A program made the translations under genes and the position numbers. The notes below the pieces were generated by a model. It saw only the letters and a program-made list of their open reading frames with translations, was not told the origin of the DNA and searched no databases. Below, one piece after another: positions 14,670-21,376 of a stretch of DNA of 27,779 nucleotides. This DNA comes from Thermoplasmata archaeon (GTDB taxonomy: Archaea; Thermoplasmatota; E2; UBA202; DSCA01), in NCBI GenBank assembly GCA_021159125.1, contig JAGGSL010000140.1, forward strand, positions 1-27,779, in the 5' to 3' direction. Position 1 is the first letter of the stretch. Every line of letters begins with the position of its first letter.

Positions 14670-15053
14670 TTATACCCTTGTTATTTTTCTCTTTCCAAGA
14701 GCCTGCAGGTACTGGATCTCCTTTCCATTCTCTATCTTACCCTTGAACTCTTCAGGTATGTCCATGTTGAATGTCTCGTACGTTTCCATATCCATGAGCT
14801 GCACTTTGTCTCCCATAATCGATATCACCTGAGCAGTCCTTTTGTCTATGATAGGAATGTTAACTTTATGTCTCACAGGGCTTACAATGCTCCTCTTCTG
14901 GTTGTCAAAGACGCCTATTGCTTCTATTCGTGCCTTTGCTTCGCCATGCTTGCCTGGCTTGGATGTCGTTATGCTGACTATTTTGCACGGCTCGTCGTCT
15001 ATTATAACATACCTATTTACCTTCAATTCTCGTACTTCGGCAACTTCTTTCAT
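14670..15053 (-). CDS. Translation factor aIF5A
   Basis: Archaeal IF5A (EF-P/eIF5A family) helps ribosomes at difficult peptide bonds. The 127 aa have the N-terminal SH3-like domain with the hypusination loop SKPGKHGEAK; Lys35 is the residue that would be modified. The C-terminal OB-fold follows (about 70-127). The start MKEVAEVREL at 15053 is chosen because the frame upstream is not conserved-looking and a TATA box at 15085-15093 leaves a leader of about 9 nt. The gene is divergent from the HDAC-fold gene and convergent with pdxT. The modifying enzyme, deoxyhypusine synthase, is encoded about 10 kb away in the same window. Confidence 0.95.
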   Translation of the reverse strand: MKEVAEVRELKVNRYVIIDDEPCKIVSITTSKPGKHGEAKARIEAIGVFDNQKRSIVSPVRHKVNIPIIDKRTAQVISIMGDKVQLMDMETYETFNMDIPEEFKGKIENGKEIQYLQALGKRKITRV

Positions 15054-15084
15054 TTGAGCACCACGAAACGAAATGCAGGAACCC

Positions 15085-15093
15085 ATAAATAAG
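15085..15093 (-). promoter_or_regulatory. TATA box of aIF5A
   Basis: Minus-strand CTTATTTAT is centred about 35 nt before the ATG at 15053, giving a leader of about 9 nt. It lies 26 nt from the divergent HDAC-fold promoter. Confidence 0.4.
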
Positions 15094-15118
15094 GTTTTGG
15101 AAAGTTTTGATGAAAAAG

Positions 15119-15126
15119 TTATAAAG
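15119..15126 (+). promoter_or_regulatory. TATA box of the HDAC-fold gene
   Basis: TTATAAAG is centred about 24 nt before the ATG at 15146. This places the start there and not at the in-frame TTG at 15131. Confidence 0.5.
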
Positions 15127-15145
15127 AATTTTGATATCCAAGAGC

Positions 15146-16138
15146 ATGACACTTGTGGTGTACTCCGATGAATTTGCACTCCATCGCAGCCCTGGTCATC
15201 CGGAAAGGGCGGAGAGAGCTGTTGAAGCCATGCGGTTTTTAGAGGGAATGCCGTTCTTTAATAAATTGCGTATAATAGAGCCGGTTATGATAGACGAAGA
15301 AAAAATTTTGAATGTCCATTCAAAAGAAATGATGGAACGGGTGAAAAACACGGTGGGATGGCTTGATCCCGATACATATACCACAGAAAATTCCTACAGA
15401 ATAGCAAAACTTGCTGCAGGTGGGCTTGTGAGGGCATGCGATGAAATTTTGAAGGGAAGAGAGGAAAATGCCTTTGCGATAATTCGTCCTCCCGGCCATC
15501 ATGCCACGAAAGACCGCTCAATGGGCTTCTGTTTATTCAACAATGCGGCGATTGCTGCAGATTTTATTGCCAGCCAGGGAAAAAAAGTGCTTATATTTGA
15601 CCATGATGTTCATCACGGCAATGGTACATGCGATATTTTTTATGACAGAAAAGATGTGCTTTATCAGTCAATACATCTTTCTCCCCACTACCCGGGCACA
15701 GGAATGATTGATGAAATAGGCAAAGGGGAAGGAAAAGGATTTACTGTAAATGCCCCCCTCTCAAGAGGCGTGGGAGATGAAGGAGTTGAAAAATTGCTTG
15801 ATGAGATTATGCTGCCGATAGCCGAACAATTTTCGCCGGACTTTATCATCATATCTGCAGGATTTGATTCCCATCATTCTGATGAGTTGGGAGGGCTCTC
15901 TCTGACAATAGACTTCTACGGGGAAATCATAAAAAAATTCAGTTCTGTTCAGAGTAAAATTGCATGCACACTTGAAGGAGGGTACATGCTCAGCGTTCTT
16001 GAAAAAGGGATTGCAAGCGAGGTGGCTGCTCTTGCTCACGAGCCGCTGCATTTTGAGGACAACTTTGAGGGTGGAAGGGATGCAGATGATGTTGTAATAA
16101 AATTAAAAGATCTGCTGAGCAGCTACTGGAATTTGTGA
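15146..16138 (+). CDS. Histone deacetylase-fold amidohydrolase (AcuC/acetylpolyamine type)
   Basis: Zinc-dependent deacetylase of the arginase/HDAC superfamily, 330 aa. All active-site elements are present: RPPGHHAT with the His118/His119 pair, the zinc ligands Asp154 and His156 (DHDVHHGNGT) and Asp241 (AGFDSHHSDELGG), and the catalytic Tyr280 in LEGGY. The N-terminal SPGHPERAER loop is typical of the class. Archaeal members act on acetylated polyamines, acetyl-lysine of proteins such as Alba, or small acetyl amides; the sequence does not choose between them. The last 16 nt overlap convergent queF. It has its own leaderless promoter, divergent from aIF5A. Confidence 0.92.
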   Translation: MTLVVYSDEFALHRSPGHPERAERAVEAMRFLEGMPFFNKLRIIEPVMIDEEKILNVHSKEMMERVKNTVGWLDPDTYTTENSYRIAKLAAGGLVRACDEILKGREENAFAIIRPPGHHATKDRSMGFCLFNNAAIAADFIASQGKKVLIFDHDVHHGNGTCDIFYDRKDVLYQSIHLSPHYPGTGMIDEIGKGEGKGFTVNAPLSRGVGDEGVEKLLDEIMLPIAEQFSPDFIIISAGFDSHHSDELGGLSLTIDFYGEIIKKFSSVQSKIACTLEGGYMLSVLEKGIASEVAALAHEPLHFEDNFEGGRDADDVVIKLKDLLSSYWNL

Positions 16139-16506
16139 TCAGATGACATCCTTACGGTTGTTTTTATTCCCCCTCGAATGTTAAACTCCCCTGTAACTTC
16201 AATAAACTTTGGGTTCAATAGGGCTTCCAAATCATTATATATCCTGTTTGTTGCCTCCTCATGGGTAATATGTCTGTTGCGGTATGAATTCAGATAGAGT
16301 TTGAGAGATTTGAGCTCCACTATGTATTTATCCGGCATATATTTTATCCTTATTACGGCAAAGTCAGGATACCCAGACTGGGGACACAAACAAGTGAATT
16401 CCGGGAATTCTATATTCACAATATAATCATTCTCCTGGCTGGGATTTTCCCACGTCTCAAGTTTTGCCTCTTCTATTGCTTTCTCACCATATTTCTTTTC
16501 TTCCAT
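16123..16506 (-). CDS. queF: QueF-type 7-cyano-7-deazaguanine reductase family
   Basis: The 127-aa unimodular T-fold protein has the catalytic Cys41 and Asp48 in CPQSGYPDF, the family motif ELKSLKLY (64-71) that binds NADPH in QueF, and the His82-Glu83 pair that recognises the deazaguanine base. QueF reduces preQ0 to preQ1. Archaea normally keep preQ0 and turn it into archaeosine on tRNA position 15, and the archaeal relative QueF-L does so by amide transfer without NADPH. The intact NADPH motif favours a true reductase, but archaeosine synthesis is the physiological alternative. No other queuosine or archaeosine gene is close by. It overlaps the HDAC-fold gene 3' end by 16 nt. Confidence 0.88.
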   Translation of the reverse strand: MEEKKYGEKAIEEAKLETWENPSQENDYIVNIEFPEFTCLCPQSGYPDFAVIRIKYMPDKYIVELKSLKLYLNSYRNRHITHEEATNRIYNDLEALLNPKFIEVTGEFNIRGGIKTTVRMSSDHKFQ

Positions 16507-16530
16507 GTTCTGGCCCTGCTAATGTACTTT

Positions 16531-16540
16531 CGATATTTAA
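16531..16540 (-). promoter_or_regulatory. TATA box of queF
   Basis: Minus-strand TTAAATATCG is centred about 29 nt before the ATG at 16506, leaving a leader of 0-5 nt. Confidence 0.4.
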
Positions 16541-16580
16541 TAATATTTATGAAGCGCATGCTCCAAATTTTATCCAACAA

Positions 16581-16590
16581 TTTTTATAAT
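16581..16590 (+). promoter_or_regulatory. TATA box of the DUF2085 gene
   Basis: TTTTTATAAT covers the ATG at 16589 and is centred about 25 nt before the in-frame GTG at 16610, which is therefore the better start. Confidence 0.4.
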
Positions 16591-16609
16591 GTGCTTCAAT
16601 AAAGATTGT

Positions 16610-17170
16610 GTGAAGATAAATAAAATTTCTGTGGTCCTATTTTCCGTCACAATTTTTTTCACTGCATCCATCTTTATTGCCCCTTTTCTGGTCGGAAAAG
16701 GCGAAGTAAAAAATCTTGACGGAAGCGCATGGAAAGTGGACTACAGGGAAAAATGGGACAGCATGCCGTTGTTTCCCCGCCTTATATATTACTTTGGGGA
16801 TATAAACTGCCACCAGAAGTATTATCGCTCTTATTACATCAACGAAAACCAGATGCCAGTATGCGCAAGAGATACGGGCATGTTTATAGGGCTGTCTTTC
16901 ATTTTCTTAATTTCAATTTTTGTTTCTGCAGGCAATACAATCAAAAACACTGTCATCAATTTCTTCTATCGTAAAATTAGGGATGCAAGAAAAATCTTAG
17001 TTCTTTTTTTTCTATTTCCAGTTCCTGCAGTTGCAGATGGGATTCTTCAGATGCTTACTCCCTATGAAAGCATAAATCCAATCAGGCTGGTAACCGGTCT
17101 TTTTATGGGCATGTCCATTGCTTTTTTTGTTTCCATATTATTTATAACAGACCCGCGCGCAGCATCATAA
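16610..17170 (+). CDS. DUF2085-family membrane protein
   Basis: A 186-aa protein with about four membrane segments (6-28, 86-107, 121-142 and 155-175). Between the first two it has the DUF2085 hallmark: a CHQ motif (INCHQKYY) and a second conserved Cys-x-Arg (PVCARDTG) just before the second helix. Family members are small membrane proteins of unknown function, and the Cys/His set suggests a metal or haem site. The GTG at 16610 gives MKINKISVV as N-terminus and fits the promoter; the ATG at 16589 would add seven residues. Its 3' end overlaps the convergent hydrogenase protease by 6 nt. Confidence 0.8.
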   Translation: MKINKISVVLFSVTIFFTASIFIAPFLVGKGEVKNLDGSAWKVDYREKWDSMPLFPRLIYYFGDINCHQKYYRSYYINENQMPVCARDTGMFIGLSFIFLISIFVSAGNTIKNTVINFFYRKIRDARKILVLFFLFPVPAVADGILQMLTPYESINPIRLVTGLFMGMSIAFFVSILFITDPRAAS

Positions 17171-17599
17171 TGTCTCTATTTCATCAAAAGCATCCCTTTT
17201 CAATATTTCAAGCAATTTTTTACCCGCTTCCTTAACTTTATCGCTTATGCCAGAATGAAACTGCCCCGGCTGTATCCCTATCAACATTACATCTGCATCG
17301 GTTGTTTTTTCAATGTGGGATATAAAAATTGAGAATGGTAACGAATGGGTGGAAAAACCTGCCAGACCTATTTTTTCTTTCGGGATAATTCTTGTTTCCC
17401 CTGCATCAAGCCCCATATCTGCTGCATCCACAATAACCACCTTCTTTGCCCCGCTTCTTTTTATCTCGGAGGTATAGTTTTCAGGGGCAGTAAAACAATC
17501 TATCGAGCGCCACCCATCGCGGGAAAAATTTCGGGCTATCCATACTCCTATGCCGTCGTCGCCGTTAATCTCATTTCCCACCCCGAGCAATATGTTCAT
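17165..17599 (-). CDS. Hydrogenase maturation protease (HycI/HyaD family)
   Basis: Nickel-dependent endopeptidase that trims the C-terminus of the large subunit of a [NiFe] hydrogenase after metal insertion. The 144 aa show the fold's markers: GVGNEINGDDGIG at the N-terminus, DAADMG after the second strand, the conserved His in FSTHSLP, and IGIQPGQ. The ATG at 17599 is chosen because a TATA box at 17619-17628 lies about 24 nt upstream; ATGs at 17605 and 17608 are possible. No hydrogenase structural gene lies in the window, so its target is encoded elsewhere. It follows moaD but has its own promoter. Confidence 0.9.
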   Translation of the reverse strand: MNILLGVGNEINGDDGIGVWIARNFSRDGWRSIDCFTAPENYTSEIKRSGAKKVVIVDAADMGLDAGETRIIPKEKIGLAGFSTHSLPFSIFISHIEKTTDADVMLIGIQPGQFHSGISDKVKEAGKKLLEILKRDAFDEIETL

Positions 17600-17618
17600 G
17601 AGCATCATAACATAACTT

Positions 17619-17628
17619 CCTATAAAAA
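17619..17628 (-). promoter_or_regulatory. TATA box of the hydrogenase protease gene
   Basis: Minus-strand TTTTTATAGG is centred about 24 nt before the ATG at 17599 and sits just after the moaD stop codon. Confidence 0.45.
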
Positions 17629-17637
17629 TGCTATCGG

Positions 17638-17883
17638 CTACCCTCCTTCCAGCGGAGGAAATATTGCTACCTCATCGCCTTCCTTCATCCTCGAATTGCC
17701 GTCTGCATATCTGTGGTTGAGAGAAAGCACAGTATAATCTTTAAGTTCTTTCAGTTTAGGATATTTCTCCGAAAGCATCTCCAGCAAATCATTTAAACTG
17801 CTGTTTTCTTTGATTTCAACTTCGATTTCTTTTTCGCCCACTGCATCCCTGTGAGAAGAAAAGAACTTCACTTTAATCTTCAT
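17638..17883 (-). CDS. moaD: MoaD/ThiS-type ubiquitin-like sulfur carrier
   Basis: The 81-aa beta-grasp protein starts MKIKVKFFSSHRDAVG and ends FPPLEGG. The Gly-Gly end is the site that is adenylated by a MoeB-type E1 and then carries sulfur as a thiocarboxylate. The FPP-x2-GG ending is typical of MoaD, the small subunit of molybdopterin synthase, which would serve the tungstopterin of AOR. In archaea such proteins also thiolate tRNA or modify proteins (SAMPs). The ATG overlaps the moeB stop (ATGA), so the carrier and its activator are translationally coupled. A longer in-frame start at 17904 is unlikely because of that overlap. Confidence 0.9.
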   Translation of the reverse strand: MKIKVKFFSSHRDAVGEKEIEVEIKENSSLNDLLEMLSEKYPKLKELKDYTVLSLNHRYADGNSRMKEGDEVAIFPPLEGG

Positions 17884-18662
17884 ATAACCCCGCAACTCGG
17901 ACATTTTTCGTTTCTTTCAAGCTCTATTATGTCATAAGAAAAAAATCTGCTGTCATATATTAGAAGCTTGTTTGTTAACAGCGATTCCATTCCAACAAAA
18001 AATTTTATCACCTCTGTCGCCTGTATTGTGCCTATAGTCCCTGCAACAGCGCCAAGTATCGGCGTTTTTTTGTGAGGCGGGGGGTTGGGAAAAATGCATT
18101 TCAGACATGCTGTTCTTTTAGGCATCACAGTCATAACCTGCCCTCCCATTTCCATGCACGCCCCATGAAATAGAGGAATGCCGATCTCTATTGCTGCATC
18201 ATTTATGACATATCTTGTTTCAAAATTATCCAGACAATCAACCACAGCATCCACATCCTTCAGCAGCCCAACCGCATTTTTCTCCGTGATTCTTTTGTTT
18301 ATCCCCGCAATCTCAATATTCGGATTGATTGCCCTGAGCTTTTTTTCTGCAGAATGAGCTTTGTCTCTGCCGATATCGCTTTCACTATAAAGTATCTGCC
18401 TGTTCAGATTTGAAAGTTCAACAACATCGTCATCTATAATTTTTATATACCCGATTCCGGCAGCAGCAAGATATATGGCGACTGCTGAACCCAGCCCCCC
18501 TGCGCCTGCAACCGCCGCCCTTGCATTTTTCAGTTTTTCCTGCCCTGCCTTTCCAAACTCCGGAATTGATATCTGACGGCTGTACCTGGCCATCTCTTCT
18601 TCCGTCAGCGTTATAGAATCAGATGCCATGGAATCACTATCTGTGGGACTATTTCCATGCAT
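17880..18662 (-). CDS. moeB: MoeB/ThiF-type E1-like adenylyltransferase
   Basis: Activates the C-terminus of a MoaD/ThiS carrier with ATP. The 260 aa show the nucleotide-binding GAGGLGSAVA (about 53-62), the ATP-contacting Arg in LSNLNRQI, the Mg-binding Asp in DCLDNFETRY, and a zinc site made by two Cys pairs, CLKC and CPSC, the second near the C-terminus. No rhodanese domain is attached. The N-terminus MHGNSPTDSD may not all be translated; an ATG at 18629 (MASDSITLTE) is an alternative. It overlaps the 3' end of the SHMT-like gene by 14 nt and moaD by 4 nt, so all three form one operon. Confidence 0.92.
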   Translation of the reverse strand: MHGNSPTDSDSMASDSITLTEEEMARYSRQISIPEFGKAGQEKLKNARAAVAGAGGLGSAVAIYLAAAGIGYIKIIDDDVVELSNLNRQILYSESDIGRDKAHSAEKKLRAINPNIEIAGINKRITEKNAVGLLKDVDAVVDCLDNFETRYVINDAAIEIGIPLFHGACMEMGGQVMTVMPKRTACLKCIFPNPPPHKKTPILGAVAGTIGTIQATEVIKFFVGMESLLTNKLLIYDSRFFSYDIIELERNEKCPSCGVI

Positions 18663-19779
18663 CGTAAAACCTCCTTGCTAATTTTTTAATCCCCTTCCAG
18701 ACATCTTTTCCATGATATGCATCGGCCATGAGATGGGCGACTTCTCTCATTTCCTGCTCCTTCATTCCTATGTGGGTGGCTTCTGCAACCCCTATGCGCC
18801 CTGAAATGTCTATGAAAATTCCCTGCTCTTCCATTTTTCCGCAGAATTTTTTTGCCTCTGATGGTTCGAAATCAAGCAAAATCTGGTGTGACATGGTAAA
18901 GCCCTTTTCTGAAAATTTTACAGGTATGCCGAGCTCATGGAGCGATAACGCAAGCTCTCTTGCATTTTTTACTATTTGCCCTGCATATTCCCTCCCGTGA
19001 GAAAGCATTTCTTCCAGCACAATGCCTATTGCGGCAATCCTGTGGGCATGAGGGTTATCAACCAGGCCTATGCCTTCATCGAAGTCAAATTGCAGCATTT
19101 TTTTTAGCATTTCAGCTTTTTCTTCTGAATTTGTGAGAACAATGCCGCCCTGCGGACCGGGAAATGTTTTGTGAGTTGAGCCAATCATAACATCTGCCCC
19201 TTCTTTCAAAGGTTGCTGGAATCTGCCGCCTGCCACCAATCCGAGGACGTGGGATGCATCGTAGACCATAGTGCCGTATCTTTTTGCGTTCTCAAGCTCT
19301 TTCACAGGATGAGGAAATAGTATCACAGAAGAGCCGAGCATTGTAACCTCTGGCTTCTCCTTATTTATGACATCAATCGCTTCATCAACAATTATTTCTG
19401 TTTTCCTTACAGGAAGAGGAATCAGCTTTCTCTCAAATTTTTTGTAGCCCAACGGATAGCCGCCTTCTTCCTTTGGGACTGCAGCAATTTTTCCCTGGCA
19501 GGATGTAAAAGAGAAAAGGACTGCAAGGTCGCATATGTTTCCTGAAAGCGGTGTTACAAATGCGTACTTTGAATTAAAAACCTTTTTTGCCAAATTCTCC
19601 ACTTCCTCAAAAATCTGGGCAGCAAATTTACTGCCGCCGTACCATTTATCTCCGTATCTGCCGGCAAGGTCTGACGAGAGGGCATTGAGGGCAGACGAAA
19701 TCACTCTGTTTTCTGATGCAACAAGATTTATCCCTGAAGTCCTGTAAGCCTCATGCTCTTTTATCAGCTGCGAAATCAT
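18649..19779 (-). CDS. Divergent serine hydroxymethyltransferase-like PLP enzyme
   Basis: A fold-type I PLP protein of 376 aa, clearly related to archaeal SHMT: LVASEN at the N-terminus, SSVILFPHPV, DASHVLGLVAGG and the PLP lysine (Lys204) in GSTHKTFPGPQGG. Several substrate-side elements differ. The YAEG-PGKR loop is shortened to RYGDKWYGG. The PLP-stacking GGH-x-(T/S)H loop reads EEGGYPLG with no His. The Arg of the TR(L)G loop near the C-terminus reads THIG. It is also shorter than usual SHMT (about 410-430). It may be an SHMT with odd substrate contacts or an enzyme of another reaction. It is first in an operon with moeB and moaD. The ATG at 19779 is set by a TATA box. Confidence 0.8.
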   Translation of the reverse strand: MISQLIKEHEAYRTSGINLVASENRVISSALNALSSDLAGRYGDKWYGGSKFAAQIFEEVENLAKKVFNSKYAFVTPLSGNICDLAVLFSFTSCQGKIAAVPKEEGGYPLGYKKFERKLIPLPVRKTEIIVDEAIDVINKEKPEVTMLGSSVILFPHPVKELENAKRYGTMVYDASHVLGLVAGGRFQQPLKEGADVMIGSTHKTFPGPQGGIVLTNSEEKAEMLKKMLQFDFDEGIGLVDNPHAHRIAAIGIVLEEMLSHGREYAGQIVKNARELALSLHELGIPVKFSEKGFTMSHQILLDFEPSEAKKFCGKMEEQGIFIDISGRIGVAEATHIGMKEQEMREVAHLMADAYHGKDVWKGIKKLARRFYDAWK

Positions 19780-19799
19780 ACGCAATTAATGGAAGGAAG

Positions 19800-19807
19800 C
19801 TTAAAAA
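19800..19807 (-). promoter_or_regulatory. TATA box of the SHMT-like/moeB/moaD operon
   Basis: Minus-strand TTTTTAAG is centred about 25 nt before the ATG at 19779, and this rejects the in-frame TTG at 19785. It lies at the stop of the upstream exported-protein gene. Confidence 0.45.
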
Positions 19808-19808
19808 T

Positions 19809-20696
19809 TTACGCCTTTTTGTATTTTTTCCATATGATGGCGATTATCAGGGCTATGATGAGCAGCAGAAATATGGCTGATGCTATGGCGCCGCCTGATA
19901 TGCCGGGCTCCGAGCTTTTCACAAATACCGGAATTGCAACTGTTTTCTCTCCCCATCCGGGATTTGAAGACGGAGAGTATGTTACCTCAATCCATCCCTC
20001 TTCTGAGCCCTTTCCGGAAGCTCTGAATGTCAACGGTATTGACTTCGTGGGTGTTCCCGTGTATTTTGAGGAAATGACAAGTTCTGGCTGGGTAGCTGTG
20101 ACCTTCCAATCGCTTGAGAGATTCATTATGTTTATTTTTACATAAATATCTCCGTTGCACATGTTCGTGATGTTCAGATAAACTTTCTCGCTTTCTCCCT
20201 TGACGAGATTTATCGTGCTATCCGATAGCTGTGTTGAGATTCCCTTGTCAACGAAATCCTGCATAACGGTCACTTTTTTCTCTGTTTCAGAGCCCTGTAC
20301 CAGGAAGCTGCCGTTTGTATATGCATGGAGAGTGATGGACTCATAAGAAAATGCTTTTGTTTCAGCACTTGCCGTCAGCTTTATAGGAATGACCTTTCTC
20401 TCTTCTCCTCCTGTAAATCCTTTTGGCGTGACGCTGAAGGAGCTAACAGACGGAGAAACATATAGCCAGTTCGGCACATCTTTAACTTCAAGGTATACTG
20501 TCACAGGCAGGGGAAGGAAAGAGCCAAATCCCCACCTGAACGTGACATTTGCATTTATTGTCACAGAATCCGAGGGTGGAATTGGCTGTGGATCACTCAC
20601 GTCCAAATCAATTCCTGAAGACACAAAACATCCTTCTGCTGACGGTAAAAGAATTGCAAGTATAGCCACCATTATTATTGCTTTTCCAAATGCCAT
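19809..20696 (-). CDS. Exported, C-terminally anchored protein with beta-sandwich domains
   Basis: The 295-aa protein has a signal peptide (about 1-22, ending SAEG). Two beta-rich segments follow (about 30-135 and 145-255), of the kind seen in archaeal surface proteins with CARDB- or NEW3-like repeats; phrases such as NVTF, VYLNITN and IPLTFRASG fit alternating strands. One membrane helix (about 267-290) and a basic tail (KKYKKA) come last. It is thus a type I surface protein with most of its mass outside. The start at 20696 lies 25 nt after a TATA box; an ATG at 20702 is too close to it. No enzyme motif is visible. Confidence 0.75.
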   Translation of the reverse strand: MAFGKAIIMVAILAILLPSAEGCFVSSGIDLDVSDPQPIPPSDSVTINANVTFRWGFGSFLPLPVTVYLEVKDVPNWLYVSPSVSSFSVTPKGFTGGEERKVIPIKLTASAETKAFSYESITLHAYTNGSFLVQGSETEKKVTVMQDFVDKGISTQLSDSTINLVKGESEKVYLNITNMCNGDIYVKINIMNLSSDWKVTATQPELVISSKYTGTPTKSIPLTFRASGKGSEEGWIEVTYSPSSNPGWGEKTVAIPVFVKSSEPGISGGAIASAIFLLLIIALIIAIIWKKYKKA

Positions 20697-20716
20697 GCTC
20701 ATTTATGCGGCAGCAG

Positions 20717-20727
20717 TATAAATAAAT
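20717..20727 (-). promoter_or_regulatory. TATA box of the anchored surface protein gene
   Basis: Minus-strand ATTTATTTATA is centred about 25 nt before the ATG at 20696. Confidence 0.45.
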
Positions 20728-20739
20728 TTTTCAAGGTGA

Positions 20740-21303
20740 CTATTCTATTGTTATGCTTTCTATTATGACATCATTGACAGGCCAGTCCTGCATTTGCCCA
20801 TACGGTGTATTTTTTGTGGTCGTTTCCACAGAGGCGATTGCTCTCACGACTTCCATGCCCTCTATGACTTTTCCGAATGCTGCATATTGCCCGTCCAGAT
20901 AGTGCTGCGCTCCATCGCATATGAAAAACTGGCTTGTGGCGCTGTTCGGGTCAGATGTTCTTGCCATTGATATGGCGCCGTCGACGTGTGTCACATCAGG
21001 ATTTGTCTCCAGAGGAATGGGACCGTAAGGACTCTCTTTATACGTTCCGTTAGGATAAAATCCGCCTCCCTGGATCATGAAATTTTTAATGACTCTATGA
21101 AAGACAAGGCCGTTATAAAATCCATCATTTGCAAGCTTGACGAAATTTTTGGTTGTAGTGGGCATTTTATCCTCATATAACTCTACTTTCATTGTGCCCA
21201 TGTTTGTTTTTATAACTGCTACGGGATTTTTTTCTTTGCCTGTGCATCCACTGAGCGAGGATGCAATTAAAAACCCCAGCAACAGCACAGCAATTTTTTT
21301 CAT
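20740..21303 (-). CDS. Lipoprotein cyclophilin-type peptidyl-prolyl isomerase
   Basis: Catalyses cis-trans isomerisation of peptidyl-prolyl bonds, here outside the cell. The 187 aa begin with MKKIAVLLLGFLIASSLSGC, a lipoprotein signal with lipobox SLSGC, so the enzyme should be lipid-anchored at the outer face of the membrane. The cyclophilin domain keeps the active-site VFHRVIKNFMIQGG and SATSQFFI; the position of human Trp121 is Tyr (HYLDGQYAAFG), as in many prokaryotic members. The ATG at 21303 follows a TATA box by 26 nt; the frame is open to 21384, but that extension lacks signal-peptide features. It may help to fold the many exported proteins encoded nearby. Confidence 0.93.
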   Translation of the reverse strand: MKKIAVLLLGFLIASSLSGCTGKEKNPVAVIKTNMGTMKVELYEDKMPTTTKNFVKLANDGFYNGLVFHRVIKNFMIQGGGFYPNGTYKESPYGPIPLETNPDVTHVDGAISMARTSDPNSATSQFFICDGAQHYLDGQYAAFGKVIEGMEVVRAIASVETTTKNTPYGQMQDWPVNDVIIESITIE

Positions 21304-21325
21304 ATTTCCGTATTTGGGATGAATA

Positions 21326-21334
21326 GATATATTT
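21326..21334 (-). promoter_or_regulatory. TATA box of the cyclophilin gene
   Basis: Minus-strand AAATATATC is centred about 27 nt before the ATG at 21303 and supports that start over the longer frame. Confidence 0.5.
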
Positions 21335-21376
21335 TTGGTTCGAGTCCTGGTTAGGATATTATGTTTCCTGCCTTTG

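Noticed and set aside
15054..15179. N-terminal extension of aIF5A to 15179
   Set aside because: It would run across both divergent promoters and adds sequence unlike any IF5A; the MKEVAEV start gives the normal length.
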